A stretch of DNA of 23,495 bases from Chara braunii (GCA_003427395.1 BFEA01000135.1:1530623-1554117), one strand, 5' to 3'. Counted from the stretch's first letter, positions 7,937 to 18,667 are shown. Made by a program: numbers and translations. Notes: generated from the letters alone by a model not told the origin.

Positions 7937-8658
7937 TAGCGCCCGAGGGGGTGGGCCCCGAGGTTACGGATCATATTTCTGTCTTGGAGGTTGGAAGGTG
8001 GTCATCTTATCTTTTGCATGTTGTTCTCTTTCTTCCATTTCTCACAGTAATGTACCATCCATTCCATTTCTCACAGTAATGTACTATCCATGCATACATC
8101 CAACTTAGCGTCTAGCACTCGAGTTGGGGCTCGCGACCCCAAGCAGCATTAGCTCACCTGGCCGTTCACCACAGCAAGAGACAGGGGTGCCCCCTTTTTT
8201 CTTCACTCGTTCCGACAACTCAGATCTTGATTATTCTCAGACTAATTCATGACTCAGTTGGATTAGGCTCCTAGGGAAGGAGTGTTCTTCACGCCCCTTA
8301 ACCCATAGGTTCCCTAACCTCTCTCGTACTCGACCAATCATTCAATGCCATGGTTCGCTCGTCAATTTGTACTCAAGGTTTTCCCCTTTCAAAAGCATAA
8401 TCCTTATTCCGTCCAGAATTCACAATACACCCTCTCCCAATTGGTCTCATCCTAAATCTCATGTCTTTGTCTTATGTACCCAAGGTAGCTCATCAAAAAG
8501 TAGCCTCAAAACTATCTTCTATCTTATCGTGACACAGCCTTAGCTGACCCTCTTTTCACTTCATCCTTAGCAAGCTTGCCCATACTGTACACGTTTTCGT
8601 CATTCTCATGTGTCCGCAGACAGAAAAGCAGCGATCTTTTTGAATGCTAAGTCAACAC
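7937..8658. other. No gene seen; 3' flank of the retroelement ORFs
   Basis: No open frame with a recognisable domain. It contains a short duplication (ccatttctcacagtaatgta at about 8035 and 8067). It also holds an 18-base palindrome interrupted by one base (ttgggg, C8130, tcgcga, ccccaa at 8124-8142). For a minus-strand element this is where a polypurine tract and 3' LTR start would be expected. A purine run on the minus strand (8205-8190) is the best candidate, but no TG follows it directly. Confidence 0.5.
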
Positions 8659-9722
8659 CTAGTTCTTATTGCTGCCTTGCGCCTCGTCTTGCCCAGTTCC
8701 TTGTCCACCTTGTTCCTCGGCAGGTTTCCTAACCCCCAGGCCGTACGTCTCGATTTCTCTTTTCATCCTTACAATTTTTCGTAACTCTGCCTCGTTGAAA
8801 AAATCCAGTGGTGTGGCTTCCACCCCTGCCCTTGCGAGTTCCCGAGTCTTGATACTCCATTCGTGCCTGATCACATTGGTCCATTGCTGAAACCAATGAC
8901 TGGGCGTTGACCCAAACTCGTCCTCTCATCTGAAAGCTCCATCCCCCGGCTGGTGCATCAGAGGCCGCCCCTCTTCCCTAGGTCTCGAGATCTCATCCCT
9001 GCTGCTGATTTCTATGACTTCTCGTACATCCTCCTCCTCGTCCTCCTCATCTTCTGTCTGTATGGGGCTATACCCACCTGCAAGGTTCTTCGGATCGTAG
9101 GTAAAGAGAATCTTTGTCCCCGTTCCATACCCCTCACAACTGCCATGGCCGCTTCGTCCTTCAAGCGGGCTTTTCCTTCTTTCATCACCCTCCTCATGTC
9201 CATCGCGCATGTCTTGTTCCCCCTCGCTTTCCCCACGCCAAGTCTCACGTCGTTTGCGCCTATTAGCTTCTTCCTCGTCAGAGACCTGAACCTTATCTCT
9301 CATACCTGCATTGCCTCCTTCTTCCACTTCTGCCTTTTTCTTCCCTCTCTCACTGTCAGACGAGATCTCTATACCTTCTCCTCGCTTTCCCCACGCCAAG
9401 TCTCACGTCGTTTGCCCCTATTAGCTCCTTCCTCGTCAGAAACCTGAACCTTATCTCCCATACCTGCATTGCCTCCTTCTTCCACTTCTGCCTTTTCCTT
9501 CCCTCCCTCACTGTCAGACGAGATCTCTATACCTTCTCCCTCGCGGAGGGGTGAGGGTTTCCTACACAAGCATTTCCTTCCGCCCCTGCCTAGCACTGGC
9601 CCACCCATGAGTCCTATGTACAACTTTCTCTTCGCTGCCCTCCTCCCTTGGCTTGGTCCTGCTTCCTCCCCTCCGCTAGGTCTGTTGATTGCCCCGCTGT
9701 CATTTTCATCACTGAACTCCAT
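8659..9722 (-). pseudogene. Acidic low-complexity ORF 3' of integrase, broken
   Basis: Family not recognised. Reading from ATG at 9722, the protein begins MEFSDENDSG and continues with Lys/Arg/Glu-rich segments containing two EGIEISSDSE-like stretches. Then come a short ordered-looking patch (ILFTYDPKNLAGGYSPIQ), a strongly acidic EDEEDEEEDVREVIEISS stretch, and a C-terminal part with SHWFQQWTNVIRHEWS and FFNEAELRKIVRMKREIE. It ends with a Gln/Gly-rich tail at 8659. Two defects are visible: a 158-bp tandem duplication (9222-9537) that changes frame, and an in-frame TGA at 8928-8926 after which the same frame resumes. It starts about 360 bases after the integrase stop on the same strand. It may be an accessory ORF of the retroelement. 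The composition suggests a disordered, possibly nucleic-acid-associated protein, but that is a guess. Confidence 0.55.
9222..9537. repeat. 158-bp recent tandem duplication
   Basis: 9222-9379 and 9380-9537 are near identical (I count six differences). The bases ccctcgc occur at the start of the first unit and just after the second, consistent with slippage between short direct repeats. 158 is not a multiple of three, so it shifts the frame of the acidic ORF. Confidence 0.93.
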
Positions 9723-10085
9723 CTTCCCTTTTTTTTTAGACCCTGTATAACAAAACAACACCCACAAAGTCCCTCATGCACCCATTCCCCCAGTCCGGTA
9801 GGTAGTCCCTCCCCTTTTCCCAGAATGCTCCCAACATCCTTCACATCACACCTCTGTTATACATGCGAATGCGTCGTTTGTGATGACCCCATTTTTTTTC
9901 CCGTCAAAAACTATGGTACAATGCCCCAGACATCCCTTCCCGTTGTCACACAAGCCAGATATTGCAAACCCCCAAGTCATGCTGCCTTTCAAGCTCAGTC
10001 AGTCCAAGTCATTGCCCCAGTCCCCAAAAAATGACAGTCCCATGGACATGGTCAGAGACCAATCATAGTGTGGGCAAGGTTGTGG
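9723..10085. other. Spacer between integrase and 3' ORF
   Basis: No coding signal on the minus strand. A plus-strand frame (9648-10034) crosses it and overlaps the 3' ORF, and is probably fortuitous. Confidence 0.5.
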
Positions 10086-11215
10086 TTAGTCTTTAGCTTG
10101 TGGTTCCTCAGTTTCCTTATCTTCGGCCTCCTGAAGCCATTGCTTTACTAGGTCCCTGCTTAGAAACTTGACCAATCGTTGCCCCGGAAATGGCCCTTTC
10201 AATCCAGTTCCATCAAAATCTTCCAATTCGAAGGTGTTCAGTTTCACCCGCTTAGCGACCCGGTAGGTGCCTTTGAACCTCTTTCCCAGCTGTCCCGACC
10301 AAGTACTTTCTAGTGCCGAGTTCCTTAGCAATACAATCTCCCCAACTTGAAGTGGCTCCTTTCTGACATTCTTAACCTAGTCCCACCTTACTTTGTTCCT
10401 GCTGTCCAGTACCCGGTTGGCGATGTCTTCCATGACCTCCTCATTCTTAAGGATTTGTTGACATCTTGCCTCGATCAACTCTTCAGTGGTCATTTGCGGA
10501 TCTTCATCTAACCTATTCCAGGTAGGTACCAAGACTTCCACAGGAAAGTCGATCTCTCTTCTGTACCAAAGCTCTGCCGGGATACATCCTGTTGTCCTTT
10601 TAGGGGTCATATTCTTCGCAAAGATAGCCTGCTTAAGCTACCTAGGCCAGTTCCCCAGATGGTCCACTGCGAGCTTTGCAATCGTGTTTTTCAAGGTTCG
10701 GTGCCCCCTTTCTCCAGGTGCATTAGCCTCAGGGTGATAGGGCTCGATGAATTTGATCGGAACGCAGAGTCTCTTAAGCATCCCCAATACTTCTTGGTTC
10801 ACAAATTTCGTCCCATTGTCTGCAATAAACCTCTTGACGAACGGATGCCTTAAGTCGAAGTCTTCTATCCAGTTCGCCACACTCCTCCCTGTCTTTTTCT
10901 TGAGGGCGACTGCCTCCACGAACCCACTCAGGTTGTCTCGCGCATCCAGGATATACCTGTACCCATCCGTTGATACAGGCAGACCGCAAGGTCGAGGTGG
11001 ACCAAGTGCCCCGGCCCTAGCACCCGCGTTGGTCTAAGCGGCGCGAAGACCCGCACCGAGCTTCGTTCTTGGCAAATAAGGAAAGTCTGGCAGTATATGG
11101 CCACCATGTCTGCCATGACTTACCAATAATAGAGTGGCGTCATCTTTGCAAGCGTTTTTTTGGACGACCGATGACCTTCAACCAACCCATCGTGCATTGC
11201 CTAGATAACGTCTAC
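10086..11215 (-). pseudogene. Integrase domain of pol
   Basis: Functional copies insert the cDNA into the genome. An N-terminal HHCC-like zinc domain is visible (His at about 11194-11192 and 11173-11171, Cys at 11092-11090 and 11074-11072). The residue expected to be the third ligand is Phe (11083-11081). The catalytic core has Asp in HLVHLDL (10993-10991), then Asp in IADNGTKF (10820-10818) and Glu in APGERGHRTLK (10712-10710), with 35 residues between the last two (the DX35E rule). The C-terminal part has LGKRFKGTYRVAKR, a GPY/F-like module with Pro changed to Thr. Defects: TAG at 11203-11201, TAA at 11122-11120, a frame change near 10985, TAG at 10640-10638 and TAG at 10379-10377. No chromodomain follows, and the frame ends at 10086. 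Confidence 0.95.
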
Positions 11216-12208
11216 TTGCCTAGATCTTCCGCACACAACCCTTCTGGGCATAGCACCTTCCTCCCTTCGGAACAAATGCCCGCCCCTTAGGACGTACCTT
11301 TCGGCTTCTTCTCTTGCTTTAATACCGACTTCCGTAGGTTGTTTGTTTCCTACCAATAACAGTCCGATCTCCCGAAAGAGCCCTTCGTATGATTGGACAT
11401 AGAAAAACTCCTCTCCTTTCTTGCCTCCATCCTTTCCTCCCTGCATCTGGTTTACCACCCATTGCAACTCTTTCCTTTCCCAACATTCCACTAAACTCGT
11501 CACTGTTTCCCAGCCTCCCTCGACCGTCATTGCTATTAGTTCCTCTTTTGGTCCTACTATCGCTCCCCGTGAGTCCTTTTCTTCTTTGCGTCCTCGAGTG
11601 GTAACTGGTCCTTCTCTAATTTCTGCTACTACGGCAGGTTCCCCCTTCTCCAAAGTCTGGATCAATAGTTCTCCCGATGGACATCCTCCGCTCATCATTT
11701 CGTTATCCACCGCGAGAGTCCCTCCTTCGTATTCAAGGAATGCGTCTATGGGCTCTGCATCCTCCATCCCTTCGGGAGTGATGCAAACCCGACTCAGCCC
11801 ATCTGCCTTGTTGCGGATTCCAACAATCCGTTTGATCTTGTAATCGAACTGCCGGATGAATCCTACCAATCTTCACACCGTCGGATCTATAGGCCTATAA
11901 TTTTTTAGAGCCCATGCGACATTCGTCGGATCGATCCTTAAGATGAACCGCCTCCCAAATAGGTAGGCCTGGAAGGTCTTAAGGCAATGTAGGATGGCTA
12001 GGACTTCCTTCTTGAATTGCGAGTACCGTCGTTCTGCGGAGTTCAGGGTTCTACTCTCGAACCTAATCGGCCTCTCTTTTCCTCCCTCATCCCTTTGAAT
12101 CAACACACCTCCTACGGCCAAGGGTCCTCCATCCGTCTTTAGGATGAAGGGTCGTCCCACTTCGTCATTGAAGCAAAGCGCGGATACAGCGACTGTCTCA
12201 GATGTCAA
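11216..12208 (-). pseudogene. RNase H domain and linker of pol
   Basis: RNase H degrades the RNA strand of the RNA:DNA hybrid. Acidic catalytic positions are recognisable: Asp in FILKTDGG (residue 26 of this segment), Glu in RRYSQFKKE, Asp in ILRIDPTNVAW and Asp in RNKADGLSR. A TGA at 11875-11873 interrupts the domain before the last of these, and the frame resumes unchanged. Downstream of about 11790 is an acidic linker of roughly 190 codons leading to the integrase zinc domain. Its last part (EAERYVLRGGHLFRREEG) resembles the tether found before integrase in this superfamily. The preceding RT is in the same frame, separated by a TGA at 12241-12239. Confidence 0.92.
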
Positions 12209-12214
12209 TATGTC

Positions 12215-13405
12215 CTTAAGCCTTTGGACAACTCCTTCTCACTCCTCCATCCAATCCATGGTTCCTTCTTCCCTGATCATAGCCCGGATGGGCTCAACAA
12301 TCTTGGCAAAGTTCTTAATGAAAATCCTCCAAACGTCGACGACGCTTAGGAATGCCCTTACCTCTGTCGTCGTGCGCAGCGGTGTCGGCCACTCTGATAT
12401 CTTGTCGGTCTTTGCCGGATCCGGCTTCCTGCCGTAAGCATCACAACGAAATCCTAGTATAGTTACCTCCGGTACTGCTAGGATACTCTTCGGTCCACTA
12501 GCCGTAATGTTGTATACTAGGAACCGGCGGAGTAAGTCTTTGATGTCCTGCAGGTGGTCCCACACAAAACGTCGGATCCCTGGCTGGACTTCCGTCTCGT
12601 CCTTCTCCTGCACGCCTTTGATCGGATTGTCATCGATGTAAGGCTCACACTTTTCTGGGAACATGTCCCCGGCCACGGCGAGCATCCTGCGTTGCGCTTC
12701 GGCCACCGCGTTTGTGAATCCCATAGGAGTCACTTGCATCTGTAGTTGGCCTACGGGGGTGTGCATCGCGGTGTATGGCCTGTCCTGAACGTCCAACGGA
12801 AGCTGGTCGTACCCTGAGTGCAGATCTCTCAGGGAATAAATGCTCCGACCGGCGTGCGATTCTGCTAATAAGTCAGCCTAAGGTAGCGAGCCAGCATCCC
12901 GGATGGTTACCGCATTCAACTTCTGCAGGTCTTGAATCCACCTTAGCGTCTTGTTAGGCTTCCGAAAGACGAACCACCGATTTGCGTATGGTGATGCCGT
13001 AGGCTCCGCAACGAAGGAGTCCATTTTTGGTCGGAGGAGGTCTGTTACTTCTCCTGCTATCCCAAATTCATAGCATGACCCCTTGTCATTCCAACACTCA
13101 TGTTCTACCGTGTGGATTCTGATTGGAGGGATCAACTTCGCATCCAGTCGTCCCATCTGGTGATCACTAAAGGCAAATGCCAGATGAAACTTCTGGCAGG
13201 TTCTTTTGATCAGGCGGGTTTCTTCTTCCGTTAAGAATTCATCTATCCCTATCTTCATTATGTCAGCTACCTCATCTAGTATCTGATGCCTCTCCGTCGC
13301 CCTTCTTTCTCGGATCACTCGAAGGACCTCTTCCTCCTTCTTCATAGCCTCTTCCTTTGATGTCTCTAGCAGGATCGAGACCAGTTTTGCTTTCTTCCCT
13401 ACCGG
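12215..13405 (-). pseudogene. Reverse transcriptase domain of pol
   Basis: Copies element RNA into cDNA. Fingers: SPYANRWFVFRKPNKTLRW, then DLQKLNAVTIRDAGSLP. Palm: SLRDLHSGYDQ with the first catalytic Asp (12826-12824), TPMGFTNAVAEAQRRM, and the active-site YIDD at 12640-12629, which is intact. Thumb/connection: PEVTILGFRC and KTDKISEWPTP followed by an FLSVV..WRIFIKNFAKI stretch, the usual Ty3/gypsy form. Defects: TAG at 12880-12878, inside the segment joining the fingers and the first Asp (a Gln is plausible there), TGA at 12241-12239 at the end, and a frame change near 13400 where the upstream linker joins. Confident from multiple motifs in the right order and spacing. Confidence 0.97.
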
Positions 13406-14250
13406 CTTGTATTTTCGAACACTTCCTTCCGGGATCTTTCTCCTAAAAAATGAACAGTCGGAATTGCCCCCGTCGCCTCTACGACTCGTGGTTGAATACT
13501 AACTAGTTTCCCATTCAGGCAATATCCCTTTTGCAGCTCTCTTTCGAACTTGGCCAGGGCTGCCGAATCCACTCCTACCTTGTGGTATCTGAGGGCCTTG
13601 ATGAGTTGCAATTTTTGGGGATCTCGAGTGCGATTTCTGGCACGTCTATGCGTACTTCTTTCCGTTTGGGCAGGCTAGCACCAAGTTCGACCTCTGACAC
13701 CTTTTCCGCTACGATAACACCTCTTCTTCTAGGGCAGGCCCATCTTGATCCACTCTTTCTTGTTGAATGCTTCCTCAATCATGATTTCTACCCTTTCTCT
13801 CATACCCTCCATCTGTGCGAAAGCCCCTTTTCGCGTGCTATCCTCGAACGACGACGACCATATTGCCAATTTCCCCTTCGGGGGGTCTCCTCCCGTTCCA
13901 AGGAGTCGGAGGAGCTCTCCCCGACTGGTCACAGGGTCCTCTATGTCTACCATGTACGAGCCATCGTGCAAGTGCATGCCTATCATCTCTACGTTCGCGC
14001 ACCACGGTCTCCCGAGGATTATGTCGTGGTTCATTTCCTCCATTACGGTCATCCGTTGAAATGACCAGATCGATTCCCTGACCCCTGCCTTCACAGCACA
14101 CTTCATGACATACCCAGCGAACGGGATTTCCCCGCCAGCTCCCCGGATGCTCCCTATTACTTCCTTGTTTACCGTACATCCCATGATCGTTGCGAAATCT
14201 CTCCTTATGAGAGTGATTTCTGCTCCCCCGTCTACTAATGCGTCTCCCGG
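13406..14250 (-). pseudogene. Retropepsin-like protease and following linker
   Basis: Processes the polyprotein. The active-site loop reads ALVDGGAEITLI (Asp at 14232-14230), where most retropepsins have DTGA or DSGA. Further on, a hydrophobic-hydrophobic-Gly signature is present as HDIILGRPW, the expected second conserved motif (about 70 residues downstream), supporting a real protease fold. The segment from 14184 to 13729 is one open frame. Frame changes occur near 14240 (before the active site), near 13730 and near 13600, and again near 13400. The region after the protease (about 13.73-13.40 kb) is a Lys/Arg/Glu-rich linker to RT with no domain I recognise. Confidence 0.85.
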
Positions 14251-16534
14251 TCGGGCAAGCTCAAACGAATGTCTGCAAAGGCTTTTTCGAGATCCTCCAA
14301 GTCCCCTTGACTCCTCTGAAGGTTAGCCACTTTTTGCGGAGCTTCCTCCTCCCTCTCCCCTTCTGGTAATTCGGGGTTGTCGCCTATTTCTACTCGCCTC
14401 CGAGTCAACAGTTGTCTGAGCCTTTTGAGCAACCTAGGGCTAGCCTGCAACATAGTCTAAAAAGACACCGACACCATGGTTCCTAGTAACTTGCTAATGG
14501 TGTCGTCGAGCTCAGGCAAGGTTAAGATCGGGATTTGATACCTAAACTTCTTCTTAGCGGCGGTAACCTTGTCCGCAGGCTCCTCTTCCCTAGGCTTCCC
14601 ATAAACTTTCTCTGTTTCCTCGGCCTCAGGCTCTGCCTGGGGTTCGGATCTTTCGGCGACCTCCTCCATAATGGTGTCACGGTTAATCCTGCTCCCGGTC
14701 GTTCACAGTCGAGTGGTTGCGTACACCCTATCCCGTCCGTCGCTTTCCAAAATAAAGTTAACCTGCAGCTCACGTCCCCGGAGTTGATCCCAGATGATCT
14801 CGTCCACCGGTTCGGCCTCTACAACTGTTATTTCTAACCCGTTGAGCATGATAATGGCTCGTCGCATCCCTCCTGGCGAGTTCCTGTTTACCCGTTCCCC
14901 TTGCGGTCCAAATATCTCCCCCTTTAATGACCTGGTACACCTTCTTTTTAGAATATCATGGTTGAGCTTTGGGCACGCGCGCACATAATGTCCTATCGCG
15001 GTACAGTACTTGCATTGCTCGTTAGCAGGATCTCTCCGTCCGAATCCCCGGTTTGCTACATAAGGTGGAACCACAGCTTCCTGGGGGCGGAGGGCGGGTC
15101 GGGATACTTGCGCCTGCATAACCAGTAGTGTGCCTTCCATCCTTTCAATTTTATTGCCGACCCCGTGCACCCGTTCATGTAGACTTCCAATCCCCTTCTT
15201 TACCTTGTCGCCCGTCCTACCTGTCAGATCTATGATCTCTCCTTCTTTGAGCAAGGCCAACGTTCTGTTACTATCGTTTTCTCAGCCAGATCCGTTACTG
15301 TGCTAAAATCAACATCCCGCGTATTTATGAACTTGCTCGTTTGTTGGTAAGCTGACAAGAGCTTGTCTTCGTCGAACTCGGACAACTGCCTGAGGAAATA
15401 TTTGCTCATTATCCGGTCTGTGACCCCGGGGATCCTTAGTGCTACTAAAGTAAATTCCCGTATAAAATCATTGTACGTTGCGAAGTTCTTCCTCTGAACT
15501 GCCGCCAGGTCGGCCTCCGTTGCCATTTTCTCTACCGCTAGGTACTTCCTCATCATCACATCCTGGGTCTCCTTCCAAGACCGGCTTGCGGCTACAATGG
15601 TCATTATGTCCCGTCCTCGGCTTAACGACACATGCTGTCCTATGTGGTCCATCTTTTCCTTCTCGGTCCACTTTAGTAAGGCAGCTAGGTTCTCGTAGTC
15701 GATCAGGAACTCCGTGATATTTGCTCCATCGAAAGTCAGTTTTTTCTTGGCGTCTGCCAGATAGCCTTGGTTCTTGTTCGGTGCTCGTGTAAGGGATGAT
15801 ACTATCTTCCTAAGGCCGCCTTCGGAGCTACTGGCCTCGGCTGCCACGCTGGTATCTGGTCCTTCCTTGCTGGCTTTCTACCCCCCTCTAGTCTTTGTCG
15901 TTCCTTCCGGGTCGAACCAACCCAACACCCTTTCTCTGAGGCTCCAGAGCCCTTCGCATCCTCGCGATGTTGCTGGCGAGGTCGGCAGACGGCTAGCCCT
16001 GCTGTCTGTGGCTAAGGGGTTCGTCGCCTTCTTTGCCTCCATTCCCGGGGAGTTCTCTCTCTCTTTCCTTCTTTTGCTCGGCGTTCCCCCACGGTCACTA
16101 CCCTTGTCCCCTTGCCCAGTTCCGGCCCGGCTGGTTTTCCGTTCGTCCCGCGGTACCTCCTGCATAGAGTCTTCCTCGTTCCCAATCATCATTGCCTCAA
16201 TTAACCTTGCCTTGTATTTTGCGCTCCGTTTATCTATTTCCGCTAGTTTGCGCCCCGCGTCCGTGACCCTTACTTTCTTAGACACAGCTCCCTCCGAGTT
16301 CCCGGGGTTCCCCCTATCCTTATTCCTCCCTTCCTTGTTTTCCTAGGTCCCCTGTCTGTTTCCCCCGGCCTGTCCCGAGCTCTCTCCGGACGACATTTCC
16401 TTCCGTTTCCCTTTGGTGCCATCCGGATTTGTTGATTCCCTATCCTTCTGCCTTTCCTTGCTTTGCTCAGCACTGCCTCCTAAGCCTGGTCCTCCCTCAT
16501 TTTCATGATTACCCGTCTCATCCTCCGTTGCCAT
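14240..16534 (-). pseudogene. Gag polyprotein region
   Basis: Encodes the nucleocapsid/capsid of the element. ATG at 16534 opens MATEDETGNHENEGG, followed by a very hydrophilic Lys/Glu/Arg/Gly-rich N-terminal part with a helical patch (GRKLAEIDKRSAKYKARLIE). The capsid-like helical domain is about 15.85-15.25 kb (FLIDYENLAALLKW, then FIREFTLVALRIPG and YFLRQLSEFDEDKLLSAY, the retrotransposon-gag pattern). A coiled-coil-like stretch and a CCHC knuckle follow, then an acidic Glu-rich tail. Defects: TAG at 16345-16343 and 15880-15878, TGA at 14705-14703, TAG at 14459-14457, and frame changes near 15255 and 14240. Apart from those two frame changes the stops are isolated, with the same frame resuming after each. 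Confidence 0.85.
14973..15014 (-). other. CCHC zinc knuckle in Gag
   Basis: C-KY-C-TAIG-H-YVRA-C is an exact CX2CX4HX4C nucleocapsid knuckle, expected to bind RNA. Only one copy is present. Confidence 0.95.
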
Positions 16535-16956
16535 ACTTCCCTACTTCTGCATAACCAAAGGATTCCCCAGAACAAACGCAGTACGAGGCATTTAGGTTCC
16601 CTAGGTTCCAGTCCTATTGGTTTATCCTTTTACTTGGTAATTAGGCTTTTCCCCATTCCTATTTTCTGATGGCTTCCCTAATATGGAGCCGCGCCCGGCT
16701 CCGCTGCCTCACCAAGCTAAGGGCGTGACTTTGCTTCCCTTATCACTGACTTGTTTTGAGCACCCTTATTCCGTTGCCCGGTACGTAGGGGTCCGGGTTG
16801 GGCAACCCGCTGGAAAAAGTTTCTCAGCGCGGTGTTCCCCGTCAGACGGTAATTGATCATCCGGGTCTGAGGCCCCCCCCCTTTTCCTATTTCTGTCGGT
16901 GGCCTTCGAACGTAGCGGACTGTGCTTGATTTGCCCTACTGGCTTGCCTGCGGGTG
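16535..16956. other. Spacer between unknown array and gag
   Basis: No domain recognised. An open minus-strand frame (17824-16766) runs into this spacer only because it is reading the wrong frame after the frameshift in array copy D. A run of nine C at 16873-16881 lies here. In a complete element this could be the leader before gag, but no tRNA-complementary primer-binding site was seen. Confidence 0.5.
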
Positions 16957-17728
16957 CTAGTCCCGTTCTCGCCTTCGAGGCCCTTCCGGTTCGGTGGGCT
17001 CCTCGAATAGTTGAGCCACCCCCGTTAAATAATTCTCCCCTATCTCGATTTCCCTTCGGATTATGCGTTCGCACCCCGTCCAGTATAGGCGGGGCGCACA
17101 AAACATCAGGATGTGGATGACTTCTAGTAGTTTGTGGGCCTTGTTTCCCCAAAACGGTCCGTGCTCCACAGCGACATCGTAGAACATCCCAATGGTAGGG
17201 GAGGGAAAGTGGCCTTGCCCAGACTATCGCTGAGTCTGCCAGCTCCCGCGCCCTTGCGAAGCTTCCGAAGACGAGGTCTGTCATAAAACGGGGCACTCGG
17301 CATCTCAGCGGTGTGGTCGGTGCCCTGAACTCCCTCCAACCTCCCATTTCCACCCGGGTAAGTAAGCCCACGTTCCTTCTTCCCTTGACCGATTGTCCTA
17401 TCCGGGTCAACGTCCGGGCGGCCCTCTGAAAGACCGGTGCCAGCTCGTGACCTTGTGCTATCTCTACCCCCAACGACTGCCAGCCGATCTCAAGCAGATA
17501 CATGGTCCCGGTAACTTCCAGATTGGAGAACAGATCGTCTTCGGGTCCTCGGTTGAGTCTCAGCCCTGTCCACCGACATTCTACCAACATGAAGGCGGCG
17601 TCCCTTCCCAAAGTCACGGCCCGCCATTCTGTGTCGAACCCCCGATAGGTAGAACTCGACGGGAGGGATACTTCCCATCGTCCGCCGTTGTTCCAGGGCG
17701 GTCCGGGGTACCGAGGCTGGCGTTCCAT
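16957..17728 (-). pseudogene. Unknown family, copy D (nearest gag)
   Basis: The start is taken at the ATG at 17728 (MERQPRYPG) by alignment with copies A and B; further in-frame codons lie upstream to 17824. It reads AFMLVECRWTG, LEVTGTMYLLEIGW and GWREFRAP, then CRVPRFMTDLVFGSF with RELADS. This is the best-preserved N-terminal two-thirds of the array. A frame change near 17220 is needed to reach FYDVAVEHGPFWGNKAHKL, EVIHILMFC and YLTGVAQLFEE, ending at a stop at about 16957. Function unknown. No signal peptide or membrane segment is evident. Apart from this frame change I saw no stop in its frames. Confidence 0.6.
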
Positions 17729-17892
17729 TCGCACACGAAGCTGGCATTCCACTCGCTCACGTCTTGTTGTCATTGTTACCTTGGTGATTCCCTTCATAGT
17801 CCACATAGAAAGGGTTACAACCAATCTTCAGAACCTGTTCACCTACTGTCTCCCTTGCCCTTCGTATTTTCATTTCTCTTTTCTAGCCCCAA

Positions 17893-18667
17893 CTATCCCT
17901 CTATACCCCTGAGGGTAGTAGCCTCCTCTGGTTGTTCGTACAGCCGGTAGAGATCATCTATGTAGGTCGCGCCCCGACCTACCTCTCGCCGGATGACTTC
18001 CCACATGGTCTCATCACTTATTTGTGGGACTCCTGGCCTAGTATTTACCGCTGCTTGTAGAATACAAAGCACCTCGCGCCCTTGTTCGTCCCCGAAAGGC
18101 CCATAGGAAGGCCCGATAGTATTCTCGATACATTAATGCTTCGTCAAAATTTAGCCTAGTTACGGCAGTCACCGCCTGCTCCACTCGTTCTATGCCTCCT
18201 ATTTGTCTTAGCAGGAAGGGCGGTAGACTCGTCCGTATGACCTCATTTGGCAGCTCGAAAACCCCCGCCGTAGCGACTTTTACCTCCGCCATTACGTCAT
18301 CTCGTTCCGGGTCTGCAAACTCAAACCCCTCCCGCCAGGTTATTTGTCATGACCCTTCGAACATTCGTACGGGGTCATCCCCGGAAGCCAAAGCAATCCC
18401 AAAGGTCCGCCATCCCTCTTCCGACAGGTGTAAGGATCCCGTCCCATGCACACGCCCTGGGAGGTTCAAGTCTATGCCCCCGAACTCCCCTCTCACACGT
18501 CATTCCACCTCCACTACTAGGTACACCGTGTCTTCCACCAACTCTACCCCCACCCAATCCATTACCGGATTGCCTACCGTATTTCTTGCCGGCAGGCGTA
18601 TTTCGACTCTGCCTTCCGATGCTCTTGGTGGCAGGATCCCGCGAGGTCTATCCCCCCAGAAAGTCAT
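17893..18667 (-). pseudogene. Unknown family, copy C
   Basis: Start aligned at the ATG at 18667 (MTFWGDRPRG). A TGA at 18502-18500 falls where the other three copies have the conserved Trp (VEVE-stop-RV against IVW, RIW and CRW), fitting TGG to TGA. A second TGA is at 18349-18347. The frame continues to FELPNEVIRTSLPPFLL and RLNFDEALMYREYY, then shifts near 18105 to reach GPFGDEQGREVLCIL, then ETMWEVIRREV and TYIDDLYRLYEQ, ending at a TAG at 17895-17893. 164 bases separate it from copy D. Confidence 0.6.

Larger units (their letters stand above)
8659..16534 (-). mobile_element. Decayed Ty3/gypsy-type LTR retrotransposon, internal region
   Basis: In coding order from 16534 downward: Gag with a CCHC knuckle, aspartic protease, reverse transcriptase, RNase H, integrase, then an acidic 3' ORF. 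Integrase after RNase H is the Ty3/gypsy order and excludes Ty1/copia. Integrase ends in a GPY/F-like module with no chromodomain visible. I count about twelve in-frame stops (3' ORF included) and about six frame changes, so this copy cannot make its proteins. No long terminal repeats, primer-binding site or clear polypurine tract was found by eye, and the coordinates given are only the minimum internal region. The element may extend right to 20572 if the upstream array belongs to it. Confidence 0.9.

Noticed and set aside
8190-8205. Purine run on the minus strand as the polypurine tract
   Set aside because: Composition fits, but no TG-starting LTR follows and no matching 5' LTR was found, so it is too weak to annotate.
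13531-14064. Long plus-strand ORFs opposite protease and RT (also 11421-11843, 15774-16346, 18192-18848, 19167-19739)
   Set aside because: They are antisense shadows of clear minus-strand gag, pol and array remnants and show no domain of their own.
16766-17220. C-terminal half of the 352-codon minus-strand ORF (17824-16766)
   Set aside because: After about 17220 the frame is wrong. The sister frame (17187-16957) carries the conserved end of array copy D, so the Arg/Gly-rich tail is an artefact.
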